DNA from: Roseovarius albus
Lineage (GTDB): Bacteria; Pseudomonadota; Alphaproteobacteria; Rhodobacterales; Rhodobacteraceae
Length of the DNA: 64,000 nucleotides
Assembly: GCF_900172335.1 (NCBI RefSeq)
Contig: NZ_FWFX01000003.1
Span: 186,001 to 250,000, forward strand
Direction of reading: 5' to 3'
Shown here: in pieces, positions 33,527-42,507 of the stretch
Layout of the letters: every line of letters begins with the position of its first letter
Position numbering within the stretch: the first letter of the stretch is position 1
Made by a program: the position numbers and the translations under genes
The notes under the pieces: generated by a model
What the model saw: the letters and a program-made list of their open reading frames with translations, nothing else
The model's database searches: none
Told to the model about the DNA's origin: nothing

Positions 33527-34327
33527 TTAATCCATCCCCATATCTGACATCATCTTTTCCAACCGAGGGACGTCTTCGGGGTTGTTCAATTCCCAAAACT
33601 GCCGATCACGAGCTTCTACCTCAACGCAAAGAACTGAGCGTCCTTGTTCCAGAAACCGTAGCTGTTCCAAACCTTCCAGCCGCTCCAATGGACCCGTTGG
33701 CCAATCGCAATACAGTTTCAGTGCATCTGGCCGGTAAGCATACACACCAACATGGTGGAAAACGGGTGTTTCAGCGTCATTTGCGTAGCGCTCCGGCGTG
33801 TACGGAATGACCTCTTTTGAGAAATAGAGTGCTCTGCGTTCCTGAGTGAACACTGCCGTCGTGCCGCCCACTCGTCCTTCAGATCTGTCATGCAAAAACC
33901 CGTTAAGCGCTTCTCCATCGCAACGCAACACAGGCGTCGCCACTTCAGCCTGCACATCCGCCTGCAATCCCTGCACCAGATCTTCGACAAACCAATGTGG
34001 CGTCAGCGGCGCATCCCCCTGGAGGTTGACCACGATGTTATACCCCCCGCCCAGCGCATCCAGCGCAGCGGAGCAGCGTTCTGTCCCGTTGGCGCAGCTC
34101 TCCGGGGTCATCACCACTTCCGCCCCAAAGGCTTCGCAGGTTGCCTTGATCCGATCGTCGTCCGTAGCCACCACCACGCGGTCGACACCCTGAACCTGTA
34201 GCGCAGCTTCCCATGAGCGTTGCACAAGACTTTTTGCAACACCTGATGCCCCGGTCAAAGCCACAAGCGGCTTGCCCGGATAGCGAGTTGAGGCGTAGCG
34301 GGCGGGGATCACAATCAGAACACTCAT
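33527..34327 (-). CDS. kdsB: 3-deoxy-manno-octulosonate cytidylyltransferase
   Basis: Activates Kdo as CMP-Kdo for LPS inner core or capsule. 266 residues: VLIVIPARYASTRYPGKPLVALTG, VVVATDDDRIKATCEAFGAEVVMT, NGTERCSAALDALGG, NIVVNLQGDAPL, HHVGVYAYRPDAL and the end RLEGLEQLRFLEQG match KdsB. It overlaps the cysQ stop by one base (TGATG), so the two are translated together. A second, capsule-specific KpsU-like role is possible given the neighbouring ABC-2 permease. Confidence 0.92.
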   Translation of the reverse strand: MSVLIVIPARYASTRYPGKPLVALTGASGVAKSLVQRSWEAALQVQGVDRVVVATDDDRIKATCEAFGAEVVMTPESCANGTERCSAALDALGGGYNIVVNLQGDAPLTPHWFVEDLVQGLQADVQAEVATPVLRCDGEALNGFLHDRSEGRVGGTTAVFTQERRALYFSKEVIPYTPERYANDAETPVFHHVGVYAYRPDALKLYCDWPTGPLERLEGLEQLRFLEQGRSVLCVEVEARDRQFWELNNPEDVPRLEKMMSDMGMD

Positions 34328-35124
34328 CAGGCTTCTTTCAGCTCAACGGTCGGGGAGTAGGCGATGAAAAATGGATTGGCATAGCCGTCCTTACCATATG
34401 TCAGCGGGGTATGATCATCAAAACGGACCACTTTTCCGCCAGCACCCTGCAAAACCGCATGTCCAGCGGCCGTGTCCCACTCCATTGTGCGACCGACGCG
34501 CGGATAAATGTCTGCCTCGCCCGTGGCGATTAGGCAGAATTTCAGCGAAGATCCCGCGCTTTTCATGTCGGCAACCGCGTATTTCCCGATGTAGTCATCT
34601 GTCGCCTGATCACGGTGGGATTTGCTGGCGACAACCAATAGCGCGGCATTATCTGGATCAGACACACGAATGGGCGCGGTCGTGCCAATCACATCCTTAG
34701 CAAAGGGTCCAGCTTCCTCCACGGCGCTGCCATCGGCCAAGGTATAAAACATTCGTTCTTTCGCCGGGGCATAAACGACCCCACGGGTTGGAACACCGTT
34801 TTCCACATAAGCAATGTTCACGGTGAAATCACCACGGCGATTGATGAATTCCTTTGTACCGTCCAATGGATCAACAATCAGGAATGTCTCAGCCCTTTCG
34901 CGATGCGAATCCGCTTGCTCTTCCGTCACCAACAAGACTTCCGGAAATGCCTGAACCAAACCTGCTGAAATCAAAGCATCCGCAGCTTCATCGGCTTCGG
35001 TAACCGGGCTGTCGTCCGATTTGGCCTTCACCTCGAAGTCATCTGAGTTGTAGATTTCCATGATCTTGTCACCGGCCTCAAGCGCCAGCCGACGAATTAC
35101 CGGAATGAGCGTTTCAAAATCCAA
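34327..35124 (-). CDS. cysQ: 3'(2'),5'-bisphosphate nucleotidase CysQ
   Basis: Hydrolyses PAP, the by-product of PAPS use by sulfotransferases and PAPS reductase, to AMP. 265 residues of the inositol-monophosphatase superfamily with SPVTEADEAADALI, FLIVDPLDGTKEFINRRGDFTVNIAYVE and MEWDTAAGHAVLQGAGG. The frame is open to 35385, but nothing upstream looks like the family. The best start is TTG at 35124, 6 bases after AAGGAG, giving the normal length. Co-translated with kdsB and near a sulfotransferase, it may serve sulfation of a surface glycan (inference) as well as cysteine synthesis. Confidence 0.9.
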   Translation of the reverse strand: MDFETLIPVIRRLALEAGDKIMEIYNSDDFEVKAKSDDSPVTEADEAADALISAGLVQAFPEVLLVTEEQADSHRERAETFLIVDPLDGTKEFINRRGDFTVNIAYVENGVPTRGVVYAPAKERMFYTLADGSAVEEAGPFAKDVIGTTAPIRVSDPDNAALLVVASKSHRDQATDDYIGKYAVADMKSAGSSLKFCLIATGEADIYPRVGRTMEWDTAAGHAVLQGAGGKVVRFDDHTPLTYGKDGYANPFFIAYSPTVELKEA

Positions 35125-35251
35125 ATCAAACTCCTTTTCACCTGCTGCCGACACAGATTGTTTACGGGTGCAATTCGCAACCTTATGATACGTCGGTAAC
35201 CAGACGGCAAGACTTGCGTGAAAAACTCGACCAAAGAGATAAAGGTACATC

Positions 35252-36073
35252 ATGTTTGAGACCCGACGCCCGAGTTCCAGGCTACGCGCCGCCGCGCATA
35301 TCGCAGATCTAGTCTTTCTTGAAACCTCGAACCAACTGCGTAAGGGGCATAAAAGCGCATTTGTTTCGCTGGCAATAAACATCATGCAGTCAGTCGCGTT
35401 GCTTGCTGCTTTTTATGTCACGTTCACGCTTTTGGGTCTCAAAGGCGCAAACATTCGAGGAGATTTTCTGATCTACCTTATGAGCGGGATCATGCTCTAC
35501 ATATCCCACATAAAGACAGTGAGTGCCATTTCCGGCGCAGCCAGTGCGTCAAACGAAATGCTCAAACACGCCCCCATGCAGCCAATTATTTTGATCATTT
35601 CCGCAGCATTGGGGGCGCTTTACATTCAGGTGCTATCAATTTTCATTGTACTATTTTTCTATTACGTGTTGATTACACCATTCGAGATCGACCAACCTGT
35701 AATGGCGTTTTTCATGTTCATTTTAGCATGGTTTACAGGAATCGGCGTCGGATTGATCTTACTCGCGCTCAAACCTTGGGCTCCTAAAGCCGTACAGGTT
35801 TTTCAACTCATTTACACACGTGCAAATATGATCGGCTCGGGCAAAATGTTCGTCGCCAATTCCTTGCCCCTCTTTATGCTTTCGATGTTTGATTGGAACC
35901 CTCTGTTTCACGTCATCGATCAATGTCGAGGGTTTATCTTTATCAACTATTTCCCACGCAACTCCTCGCTGGAATATCCTTTTATCGTCAGTATTGCATT
36001 GATCGTTATAGGCATGATGGGCGAATTCTATACGCGGCAGTATGATTCTCAAAGCTGGTACGCGGCCCGATAA
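35252..36073 (+). CDS. ABC-2 type polysaccharide export permease (KpsM-like)
   Basis: 273 residues. After a cytoplasmic N-terminus (FLETSNQLRKGHKSAFVSLAINIMQS) come about six membrane segments: LLAAFYVTFTLLGL, FLIYLMSGIMLYI, LSIFIVLFFYYVLI, VMAFFMFILAWFTGIGVGLILL, MFVANSLPLFMLSMF and YPFIVSIALIVIGMMG. The pattern WNPLFHVIDQCRGFIFINYFPRNSSL is typical of ABC-2 permeases for capsule or O-antigen export. No ATPase (KpsT/Wzt) gene lies beside it, so it must work with one encoded elsewhere. It is divergent from cysQ-kdsB. The coding sequence is AT-richer than its neighbours. Confidence 0.85.
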   Translation: MFETRRPSSRLRAAAHIADLVFLETSNQLRKGHKSAFVSLAINIMQSVALLAAFYVTFTLLGLKGANIRGDFLIYLMSGIMLYISHIKTVSAISGAASASNEMLKHAPMQPIILIISAALGALYIQVLSIFIVLFFYYVLITPFEIDQPVMAFFMFILAWFTGIGVGLILLALKPWAPKAVQVFQLIYTRANMIGSGKMFVANSLPLFMLSMFDWNPLFHVIDQCRGFIFINYFPRNSSLEYPFIVSIALIVIGMMGEFYTRQYDSQSWYAAR

Positions 36074-36392
36074 ATCTGTAGCGGCTTATCTGGATGGTCC
36101 GCCTGCTGCCTTGCAATGCCCACGGTGATAGGCTGCTGGCATTCGCTGATGTCAAAGGGTTGCCAGAAATGGCATGATCGACATTCGATAGCGCTCCGCC
36201 CCCAACACCTATTTTCTGAATAGCGTAACCGCAACTGATGCCAATGCAGTCAGCTGTTAGGAAATCCCCGTATTTATAGATTTCCAACAATGGCACTTCC
36301 AAACAAGGCGGGGAACAATAGGTTACAGAAGTATCATCGATAGAGACCGGAAGCGGAAAGTGTTAATTTAAGTGATTAGAACCACTAAATCG
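36074..36392. other. Intergenic region, no supported gene
   Basis: 319 bases between the ABC-2 permease and the GT61 gene. Short minus-strand frames exist (for example 36049-36234), but none has a ribosome-binding site or a recognisable domain. They may be decayed coding DNA. Nothing firm is visible. Confidence 0.4.
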
Positions 36393-37529
36393 TCACTTCT
36401 GAAATTCGACCAGCTCATAGGGTGTACCAACATTGCTCTCGATCTCATGAATATGACCCTCTACTTCCTCTGTTGTCGGAAAGAATTTTTGACAAGAAGG
36501 TTCCAGAAATCCACCATCAACTAAATCTTGATACATTTCACCAAAATCCAAAACAGAAAAATTTAAATTTGGATTTGCAACATCACGAGGTCGCCATTCC
36601 CCTTTAATGTGATGAATAATGCTGGAGGGCGTTCCAATTGCAGCCTCAAACTGACCCGAAAAGTTAACAACTGGGCCTCCATCGTGATTGCGCCTTGATA
36701 TTATGGCGACTTTAATATTCTTGGGACAGACAGAGGGGATAAGATGGAAGGGCGTTCCGTCAAGTCCCACGATAACGCTTGCGGTCTGGTATTTCTCTAT
36801 CTGCTCAGATAGTGAAAATTTCTCTGGCGAATAAATCTCGTACCCGGCCGCAGCAAAAGTTTTTTCCAGTGCAGATTCACCGACGATACCGCGTCTCTTG
36901 ACGCTAAGTTTAGAACGCGTAACATAAATTTTCGTCCGTGATTTTTGTCTAAGTGCATGTCCGTGCAGTGCATTCCTTTCGCGTAAGAAGCGATGATAGT
37001 ACGATGAGCCCTGAGCGTTTTTGTAGGAGGCGATGCCGGGCTCTGACAGGATCAGGTGGTCGACACAGGTTGGACCCGTTACCGTATGAACGGGCAAATC
37101 GATACCCAATTGTTCAAGGTAGGAGCACATATTTTCCTCGTCTCTTTTCGTTTTGTCAGGAGTGTTTGCCACTATCCTGAAGCAAAGGATTGCGTCGATA
37201 TGGTCCTTCACGTGATCCATCGCCCAAAGTGGTCCAAGGGTGCCCGTCAGAAAATGACCTAAGTGGGATGAAATATAGCCGCTTAGGATATAGGTCCCTG
37301 AAAGTTTCTTGGCCGGGAGGTTGAGACTCTTTGCAGCGTATTCACTTAAAGGCCGGTCACAAATATCGCGATGCTGGTAAATCATTTTGTTGTTGCCTGT
37401 ATCTGTGACATGGCAAATTTCTTCTTGTCTATTCTCCCCCCATGGAACAAGCAGTGCATTGTCACAGGAAATCAAATTGCCTTTATAGCCTTTCGCAATA
37501 TCCAATTTTGTCAGAGCGGGGACGACCAT
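36393..37529 (-). CDS. GT61 family glycosyltransferase (DUF563)
   Basis: 378 residues. GT61/DUF563 features are LSGTYILSGYISSHLGHFLTGTLGPLWAM, KIYVTRSKLSVKRRGIVGESALEKTFAAAGYEIYSPEKFSLSEQIEKYQTASVIVGLDGTPFHLI and the final INH-like acceptor region. The normal G-P-H-G-A loop reads GLDGTPFH, so the catalytic surroundings are divergent. It probably adds a sugar to a capsule or exopolysaccharide. It stands alone between two gene-poor stretches, and its base composition is clearly AT-richer than core genes here, suggesting horizontal acquisition. Donor and acceptor are unknown. Confidence 0.78.
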   Translation of the reverse strand: MVVPALTKLDIAKGYKGNLISCDNALLVPWGENRQEEICHVTDTGNNKMIYQHRDICDRPLSEYAAKSLNLPAKKLSGTYILSGYISSHLGHFLTGTLGPLWAMDHVKDHIDAILCFRIVANTPDKTKRDEENMCSYLEQLGIDLPVHTVTGPTCVDHLILSEPGIASYKNAQGSSYYHRFLRERNALHGHALRQKSRTKIYVTRSKLSVKRRGIVGESALEKTFAAAGYEIYSPEKFSLSEQIEKYQTASVIVGLDGTPFHLIPSVCPKNIKVAIISRRNHDGGPVVNFSGQFEAAIGTPSSIIHHIKGEWRPRDVANPNLNFSVLDFGEMYQDLVDGGFLEPSCQKFFPTTEEVEGHIHEIESNVGTPYELVEFQK

Positions 37530-37776
37530 CTTAACCTCTGAAATTACCGTGGACTTGTATCTTCATAGTCTCAAACTCTCATCCCGTTTAAGCTGTCTTT
37601 CTCTTCAAAGGCAATGAGCATATTCCGCCGAATGTTGAGTTTTTACTCTTATGGGGAGTGTCTGGATCTCTGTTGAAGCTTTGATTTAGGGTGGCGTTAC
37701 TTCTCCCTGAGTATTCGACCCGGAGTGATTAAACCAAGTTGAAGTCGTTGAAAGAATACGATAGCGCAAGCCATTC

Positions 37777-38010
37777 TTGGATGCGTGTTTGGAAAATTAT
37801 GCTGATGATCCTTCGGTAGATGAAGTTTACTTACACCAACCTGTAAATTATTTGCTCAAAGCTTCTGGTCGTATCGAAAAACTCGCAGATCTTACGCCGG
37901 TTCGCAAACTGTCAAACATTCCGTTGGATCAACTGAACGTATTTTTGAAGCTCATTAATCTGTTAGCGAAACAGCCTGAATTGGTTTTCCATAAATCAGG
38001 CTGGCGTTAG
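37777..38010 (+). pseudogene. Possible fragment of an unknown protein
   Basis: A 77-codon frame with protein-like composition: KPFLDACLENYADDPSVDEVYLHQPVNYLL, then RIEKLADLTPVRKLSN and LDQLNVFLKLINLLAKQ. It opens just after an in-frame stop at 37762 with only TTG as a start and no ribosome-binding site, so it reads like the C-terminal remnant of a longer gene. No family is recognised. Confidence 0.3.
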
Positions 38011-38086
38011 TCCTCGCCTCCCTGTTGATCCTTACCTTTTTCGGTGAGCTAGTGCTTTTCAGGGTGATCGTGAACGACAGTATGGT

Positions 38087-38173
38087 GACGACACCCTGGT
38101 CAGCGTCATTGTAGCTCGCTGTGTCAAGGTCGCTGCCACCAATCAACTTTTCGGCGCCGCTACCGGACAAAAT
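38087..38173 (-). pseudogene. Fragment of an RTX (hemolysin-type calcium-binding repeat) protein
   Basis: The minus-strand frame reads ILSGSGAEKLIGGSDLDTASYNDADQGVV. This corresponds to degenerate GGxGxD nonapeptide repeats followed by the DTASYxDAxxGV motif that ends many RTX blocks. No signal, flanking repeats or start codon fit an intact gene, so this is probably what remains of a secreted RTX protein. Confidence 0.5.
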
Positions 38174-38449
38174 TGGGATTGAAGTAATGATTCTCAAAAT
38201 TTCTGACTATTGATGGAAACCAACCTGGAGGTAGGCTAAGGCTGGATTTTCATGCATTTACTTAAGCGTCTCGATCAATCTGAGGGGTACAGGAGCCAAC
38301 CATCAAGACGCAACGCCGCTTGGGAAATTTTTCTCAGACAGAATATCCAACCGGATCTATGATATTCGAATCAGCTTGATCAAGACAACCGTTGAACCAA
38401 TACGTCCTGACTGTCATCTATACAGCTGCGGCTCCCATTTGCGCTGAAC

Positions 38450-39058
38450 TCAGTCAACCACCCGCAAGGTCAGATTCAGCCGCCCCCCTTTGGGCAACAA
38501 TTGCGATGAGCCATACCTGATCCGGTCGATCCCGTGATAGGTCAGGCGCGCGTCGCCACCCATCACCACCACATCACCCGATTGCAGCCAGATCGATTCG
38601 GTTGATCCACCCTTGGTTGGGTTGCCGATTCGAAACAACCCGTCATCTCCCAATGACACTGAAACGACCGGCCAGCTGAAGTCCGCCTCATCACGGTCTT
38701 GATGCAGTCCCATCCGGGCGCCTTCACCGTAGAAATTGGCCAAACAACAATCCGGCAAACGCTCAAAACCCACCACCTGCCGCCAAATTTCAATCACCAG
38801 ATCAGGAATCACGGGCCAAAGTGCCCCATTTGGGTGATGTGTTTCATAGCGGTAGCCCGATTTATCGGAAAACCAACCATATTTCCCAGCCGAGGTCATC
38901 TTGACAGTCATAGGCTTGCCATAGGGCGTCATCGGTGAAAATGGCGGTGCGCAAGCCGCAACATTCCGAATTTCCGCAAGAATCTCAGCCTGCAATGCTG
39001 CATCCAGAAACCCTTTAAAAATGCGAAATCCGCGTAGTTCCAGTACTGTTGTTTCCAT
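38450..39058 (-). CDS. alkB: AlkB-type 2-oxoglutarate/Fe(II) DNA dealkylase
   Basis: Oxidatively removes methyl groups from 1-methyladenine and 3-methylcytosine in DNA. 202 residues: LELRGFRIFKGFLDAALQAEIL, NFYGEGARMGLHQDRDEADFSWPVVSVSLGDDGLFRIGN (iron ligands His and Asp in HQD), GDVVVMGGDARLTYHGIDRI (third His ligand) and the final RLNLTLRVV with the 2-oxoglutarate Arg. ATG 39058 matches the family start; the frame extends to 39199 but would run into the dnaK promoter region. It is divergent from dnaK. Confidence 0.94.
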   Translation of the reverse strand: METTVLELRGFRIFKGFLDAALQAEILAEIRNVAACAPPFSPMTPYGKPMTVKMTSAGKYGWFSDKSGYRYETHHPNGALWPVIPDLVIEIWRQVVGFERLPDCCLANFYGEGARMGLHQDRDEADFSWPVVSVSLGDDGLFRIGNPTKGGSTESIWLQSGDVVVMGGDARLTYHGIDRIRYGSSQLLPKGGRLNLTLRVVD

Positions 39059-39126
39059 TCTTCCACAGAACTCCTGCATCGTTGATGCATTTCCGCCAAA
39101 ATTACGCATTCCTAGCCTGCCGAACG

Positions 39127-39157
39127 CTTGCAGCAAGGCACTCGCCTCCCTATATAC
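39127..39157 (+). promoter_or_regulatory. Candidate heat-shock (RpoH) promoter of dnaK
   Basis: CTTGCA (39127-39132) and CCCTATATA (39148-39156) are 15 bp apart, close to the sigma-32 pattern CTTGAA / CCCATNT. The dnaK ATG is about 100 bases downstream. The -35 has one mismatch, so this is a candidate only. Confidence 0.45.
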
Positions 39158-39265
39158 GCCCGGAAGCGTCGCACTGAGCAACCAGTACGGCAGATTCAAT
39201 TTGGGGCTTGATGCCGTAACGGGTCAGGTATCCAGACCATCGCCTAAAGTAGAAGGGATTAAAAT

Positions 39266-41179
39266 ATGTCGAAAGTTATCGGGATTGACCTCGGAACCAC
39301 CAATAGCTGTGTGGCCATCATGGATGGCAGCCAGGCACGTGTAATCGAAAACTCCGAAGGTGCACGCACAACGCCTTCGATCGTTGGTTTCGCAGAAGAC
39401 GAGCGCCTTGTTGGCCAACCAGCCAAACGCCAAGCTGTTACTAACCCAGAAAACACCGTCTTTGGCGTCAAGCGTCTGATCGGCCGTCGCGCCGATGATG
39501 CCGATCTGGCCAAAGACAAGAAGAACATGCCATTCAACGTCATCGACGGCGGCAATGGCGACGCATGGGTTGAGGCCCGCGGTGAAAAGTACTCACCTTC
39601 ACAAATCTCCGCTTTCATCCTCGGTAAGATGAAAGAAACCGCCGAGAGCTATCTTGGCGAAGAGGTGACCCAAGCCGTCATCACCGTTCCTGCCTATTTC
39701 AACGACGCCCAGCGTCAGGCCACCAAAGACGCCGGTAAAATCGCCGGTCTCGAAGTGCTGCGCATCATCAACGAACCAACGGCTGCCGCTCTGGCCTACG
39801 GTCTGGACAAAGAAGAAACCCACACCATCGCGGTTTATGACCTTGGCGGTGGTACCTTTGACGTGACCATTCTGGAAATCGACGAAGGTCTATTCGAAGT
39901 TAAATCCACCAACGGTGACACATTCCTGGGTGGTGAAGACTTTGACATGCGCATCGTCAACTATTTGGCAGGCGAGTTCAAAAAGGAAAACGGCGTCGAC
40001 CTGACCAAGGACAAGATGGCCCTGCAGCGTCTGAAAGAAGCCGCTGAAAAAGCCAAGATCGAACTGTCCAGCAGCTCCCAAACCGAAATCAACCAGCCGT
40101 TCATCTCGATGGGCAAAGACGGTGCACCTTTGCACATGGTCATGAAACTGACCCGTGCCAAGCTGGAATCACTGGTTGCTGACCTGATCAAAGCCTCGAT
40201 CAAACCTTGCCAGGCCGCGTTGAAAGACGCCGGCATGTCCGCCAGCGAAATCGACGAGGTTGTTTTGGTCGGTGGTATGACCCGCATGCCACGCGTCATC
40301 GAAGAAGTGACTAAATTCTTCGGCAAAGAGCCGCACAAAGGTGTGAACCCTGACGAAGTGGTTGCCATGGGCGCCGCCATTCAGGCTGGCGTTCTGCAAG
40401 GTGACGTCAAAGACGTTGTTCTACTCGACGTGACCCCACTGTCGCTGGGTATCGAAACTCTGGGCGGCGTCTTCACCCGTCTGATCGACCGCAACACCAC
40501 GATCCCGACCAACAAGTCGCAGATCTTCTCGACCGCTGAAGACAATCAGTCGGCCGTGACCATCCGTGTCTTCCAGGGCGAGCGTGAAATGGCGGCGGAC
40601 AACAAGATCCTCGGCCAGTTCAACCTCGAAGACATCCCACCTGCGCCACGTGGCATGCCTCAGATCGAAGTGACCTTTGACATCGACGCCAACGGCATCG
40701 TCTCGGTTGAAGCCAAAGACAAAGGCACCGGGAAAGAGCACAAGATCACCATTCAGGCCTCAGGTGGCCTGTCGGATGACGACATCGAGCAAATGGTGCG
40801 TGACGCCGAAGAGAACGCCGAAGCCGACAAAGCTCGCAAAGAGTTGGTGGAAGCACGCAACCAGGCAGAAAGCCTCATCCACTCGACTGAAAAGTCGATG
40901 GAAGAGCACGCCGACAAGGTTGACCCGACCACCATCGAGGCAATCGAGCTGGCCATCGCCGCGCTCAAGGACGATCTGGAAGACGAGAAAGCCACTGGTG
41001 AGAAGATCAAAGCTGGTGTCCAGAACGTCACAGAATCGGCAATGAAGCTTGGCGAAGCCATCTATAAGGCCAGCCAAGAAGAGGCCGACGATGAGCCAAC
41101 TGCTGCTGATGCAGGCCCAAGCGAAGACGATATCGTCGACGCTGACTTCGAAGATCTCGACAACGACAAGCGCGCCTGA
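39266..41179 (+). CDS. dnaK: Chaperone DnaK (Hsp70)
   Basis: ATP-driven chaperone that binds exposed hydrophobic segments with DnaJ and GrpE. 637 residues: [48 protein letters not shown], the phosphate loop [13 protein letters not shown], linker [18 protein letters not shown], substrate domain to about 600 and the acidic tail ending [21 protein letters not shown] precedes the ATG. It is followed by a stable hairpin and then dnaJ. Heat-shock control is probable (see 39127). The alpha-type insertion [13 protein letters not shown] is present. Confidence 0.99.
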   Translation: MSKVIGIDLGTTNSCVAIMDGSQARVIENSEGARTTPSIVGFAEDERLVGQPAKRQAVTNPENTVFGVKRLIGRRADDADLAKDKKNMPFNVIDGGNGDAWVEARGEKYSPSQISAFILGKMKETAESYLGEEVTQAVITVPAYFNDAQRQATKDAGKIAGLEVLRIINEPTAAALAYGLDKEETHTIAVYDLGGGTFDVTILEIDEGLFEVKSTNGDTFLGGEDFDMRIVNYLAGEFKKENGVDLTKDKMALQRLKEAAEKAKIELSSSSQTEINQPFISMGKDGAPLHMVMKLTRAKLESLVADLIKASIKPCQAALKDAGMSASEIDEVVLVGGMTRMPRVIEEVTKFFGKEPHKGVNPDEVVAMGAAIQAGVLQGDVKDVVLLDVTPLSLGIETLGGVFTRLIDRNTTIPTNKSQIFSTAEDNQSAVTIRVFQGEREMAADNKILGQFNLEDIPPAPRGMPQIEVTFDIDANGIVSVEAKDKGTGKEHKITIQASGGLSDDDIEQMVRDAEENAEADKARKELVEARNQAESLIHSTEKSMEEHADKVDPTTIEAIELAIAALKDDLEDEKATGEKIKAGVQNVTESAMKLGEAIYKASQEEADDEPTAADAGPSEDDIVDADFEDLDNDKRA

Positions 41180-41197
41180 TGCGCTGACGGAAACTTA

Positions 41198-41227
41198 GGG
41201 GGCGTTCTGGTTCGCCAGATCGCCCCC
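41198..41227 (+). other. Stable hairpin between dnaK and dnaJ
   Basis: GGGGGCG, one mismatch, TCTGG, a TTCG loop, CCAGA, one mismatch, CGCCCCC. With no T-run after it, it is more likely an mRNA stability or processing element than a terminator. It would lower dnaJ relative to dnaK, as known for dnaK-dnaJ operons elsewhere. Confidence 0.65.
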
Positions 41228-41252
41228 GACGTTCCCGCAAAGGGAGATCCCG

Positions 41253-42398
41253 ATGGCAAAACGCGATTATTATGAAGTTCTTGGCGCCTCCAAAGGGGCC
41301 ACGGCGGAGGAAATCAAAAAAGCCTACCGCCGCAAAGCCAAAGAACTTCACCCCGACCGCAACAAAGACAACCCCGGATCAGAAGCCGCCTTTAAGGAGG
41401 TCGGCGAGGCTTATGATGTCCTGAAGGACGCCGATAAAAAAGCGGCCTATGATCGCTATGGCCATGCCGCATTCGAAGGCGGAATGGGTGGTGGCGGCGG
41501 ACGTCCCGGCGGCGGGCATGGTGATTTTGCCAGCTCGTTTTCAGACGTTTTTGATGATCTCTTTGGTGATTTCATGGGTGGTGGCCGCGGTGGCGGCGGA
41601 CGTCAGCGCGCGGCGCGCGGCTCGGATTTGCGCTATAACCTGCGTGTAACGCTGGAAGAGGCTTATAACGGCCTGCAGAAAACCATCAACGTGCCCACGA
41701 CAGTGTCCTGCGACTCGTGCAACGGCACCGGTGCTGATGGCGGTGTTGAACCCACTACCTGCCCGACCTGCTCCGGCATGGGCAAGGTGCGTGCGCAGCA
41801 AGGCTTCTTTACTGTTGAACGCAGCTGCCCGACCTGTTCGGGCCTGGGGCAAATCATCAAGAACCCGTGCAACAGCTGTCATGGCCAGGGCCGCGTAGAA
41901 AAAGAGCGCTCGCTCAGCGTCAACATCCCCGCAGGTGTGGAAACCGGCACCCGTATCCGTCTTGCCAACGAAGGCGAGGCCGGCATGCGTGGTGGTCCAT
42001 CAGGGGATCTCTATATCTTTATCGAGGTCTCCAAACATGCGCTCTTTGAACGCGAAGACTTGAATCTTTTCTGCCGTGTGCCCGTGTCCATCGCGACTGC
42101 AGCACTTGGTGGTGACATCGAGGTTCCGACCATCGATGGCGGTCGTTCGCGGGTGAAAATCCCGGCCGGGTCGCAATCCGGTCGCCAGATGCGCTTGCGC
42201 TCCAAAGGCATGCCCGCACTACGTGGGGCGGCCAGTGGGGACATGTTCATTGAGCTGGCAGTCGAAACCCCCGTCAACCTGACCTCGCGACAGAAAGAGA
42301 TCTTGCGCGAATTTGATACGCTGTCCGAGGAAAACAACCCCGAAAGCAGCAGTTTCTTCAAATCGGTCAAATCCTTCTGGGATTCGATGAAAAGTTAA
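41253..42398 (+). CDS. dnaJ: Chaperone DnaJ (type I Hsp40)
   Basis: Stimulates DnaK ATPase and delivers substrates. 381 residues: J domain with HPD at 33-35 ([21 protein letters not shown]), a Gly-rich linker ([17 protein letters not shown]), four zinc repeats [24 protein letters not shown] and CNSCHGQG, then the substrate-binding C-domain. AAGGGAGA lies 6 bases before the ATG. It is co-transcribed with dnaK and ended by a strong terminator. Confidence 0.99.
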   Translation: MAKRDYYEVLGASKGATAEEIKKAYRRKAKELHPDRNKDNPGSEAAFKEVGEAYDVLKDADKKAAYDRYGHAAFEGGMGGGGGRPGGGHGDFASSFSDVFDDLFGDFMGGGRGGGGRQRAARGSDLRYNLRVTLEEAYNGLQKTINVPTTVSCDSCNGTGADGGVEPTTCPTCSGMGKVRAQQGFFTVERSCPTCSGLGQIIKNPCNSCHGQGRVEKERSLSVNIPAGVETGTRIRLANEGEAGMRGGPSGDLYIFIEVSKHALFEREDLNLFCRVPVSIATAALGGDIEVPTIDGGRSRVKIPAGSQSGRQMRLRSKGMPALRGAASGDMFIELAVETPVNLTSRQKEILREFDTLSEENNPESSSFFKSVKSFWDSMKS

Positions 42399-42404
42399 GG
42401 TCTT

Positions 42405-42436
42405 AAACGCCACCGAAATTCAAATCGGTGGCGTTT
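42405..42436 (+). terminator. Terminator of the dnaK-dnaJ operon
   Basis: AAACGCCACCGA, an 8-base loop, then the exact inverse TCGGTGGCGTTT, 6 bases after the dnaJ stop. The stem is 12 bp and its far side ends in GTTT. Confidence 0.85.
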
Positions 42437-42507
42437 CACATGCTCCCGACACAACTAGATTGAGTTTCTCGCATATCCGTACATCATAGGGTGAACGGAG
42501 GGCGCTG

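Larger units (their letters stand above)
37530..38449. other. Gene-poor region with decayed coding fragments
   Basis: 920 bases with no intact gene. It contains a short plus-strand frame (37777-38010) and an RTX-repeat fragment on the minus strand (38087-38173). The composition is AT-rich, like the neighbouring GT61 gene. It looks like the eroded edge of an acquired segment. Confidence 0.55.

Noticed and set aside
34327-35385. Longer 352-residue form of CysQ
   Set aside because: The extra 87 residues do not resemble the family, and AAGGAG followed by TTG at 35124 gives the normal length.
36006-36302. 98-codon minus-strand frame overlapping the ABC-2 permease end
   Set aside because: No ribosome-binding site, no domain, and it overlaps a firmly identified gene.
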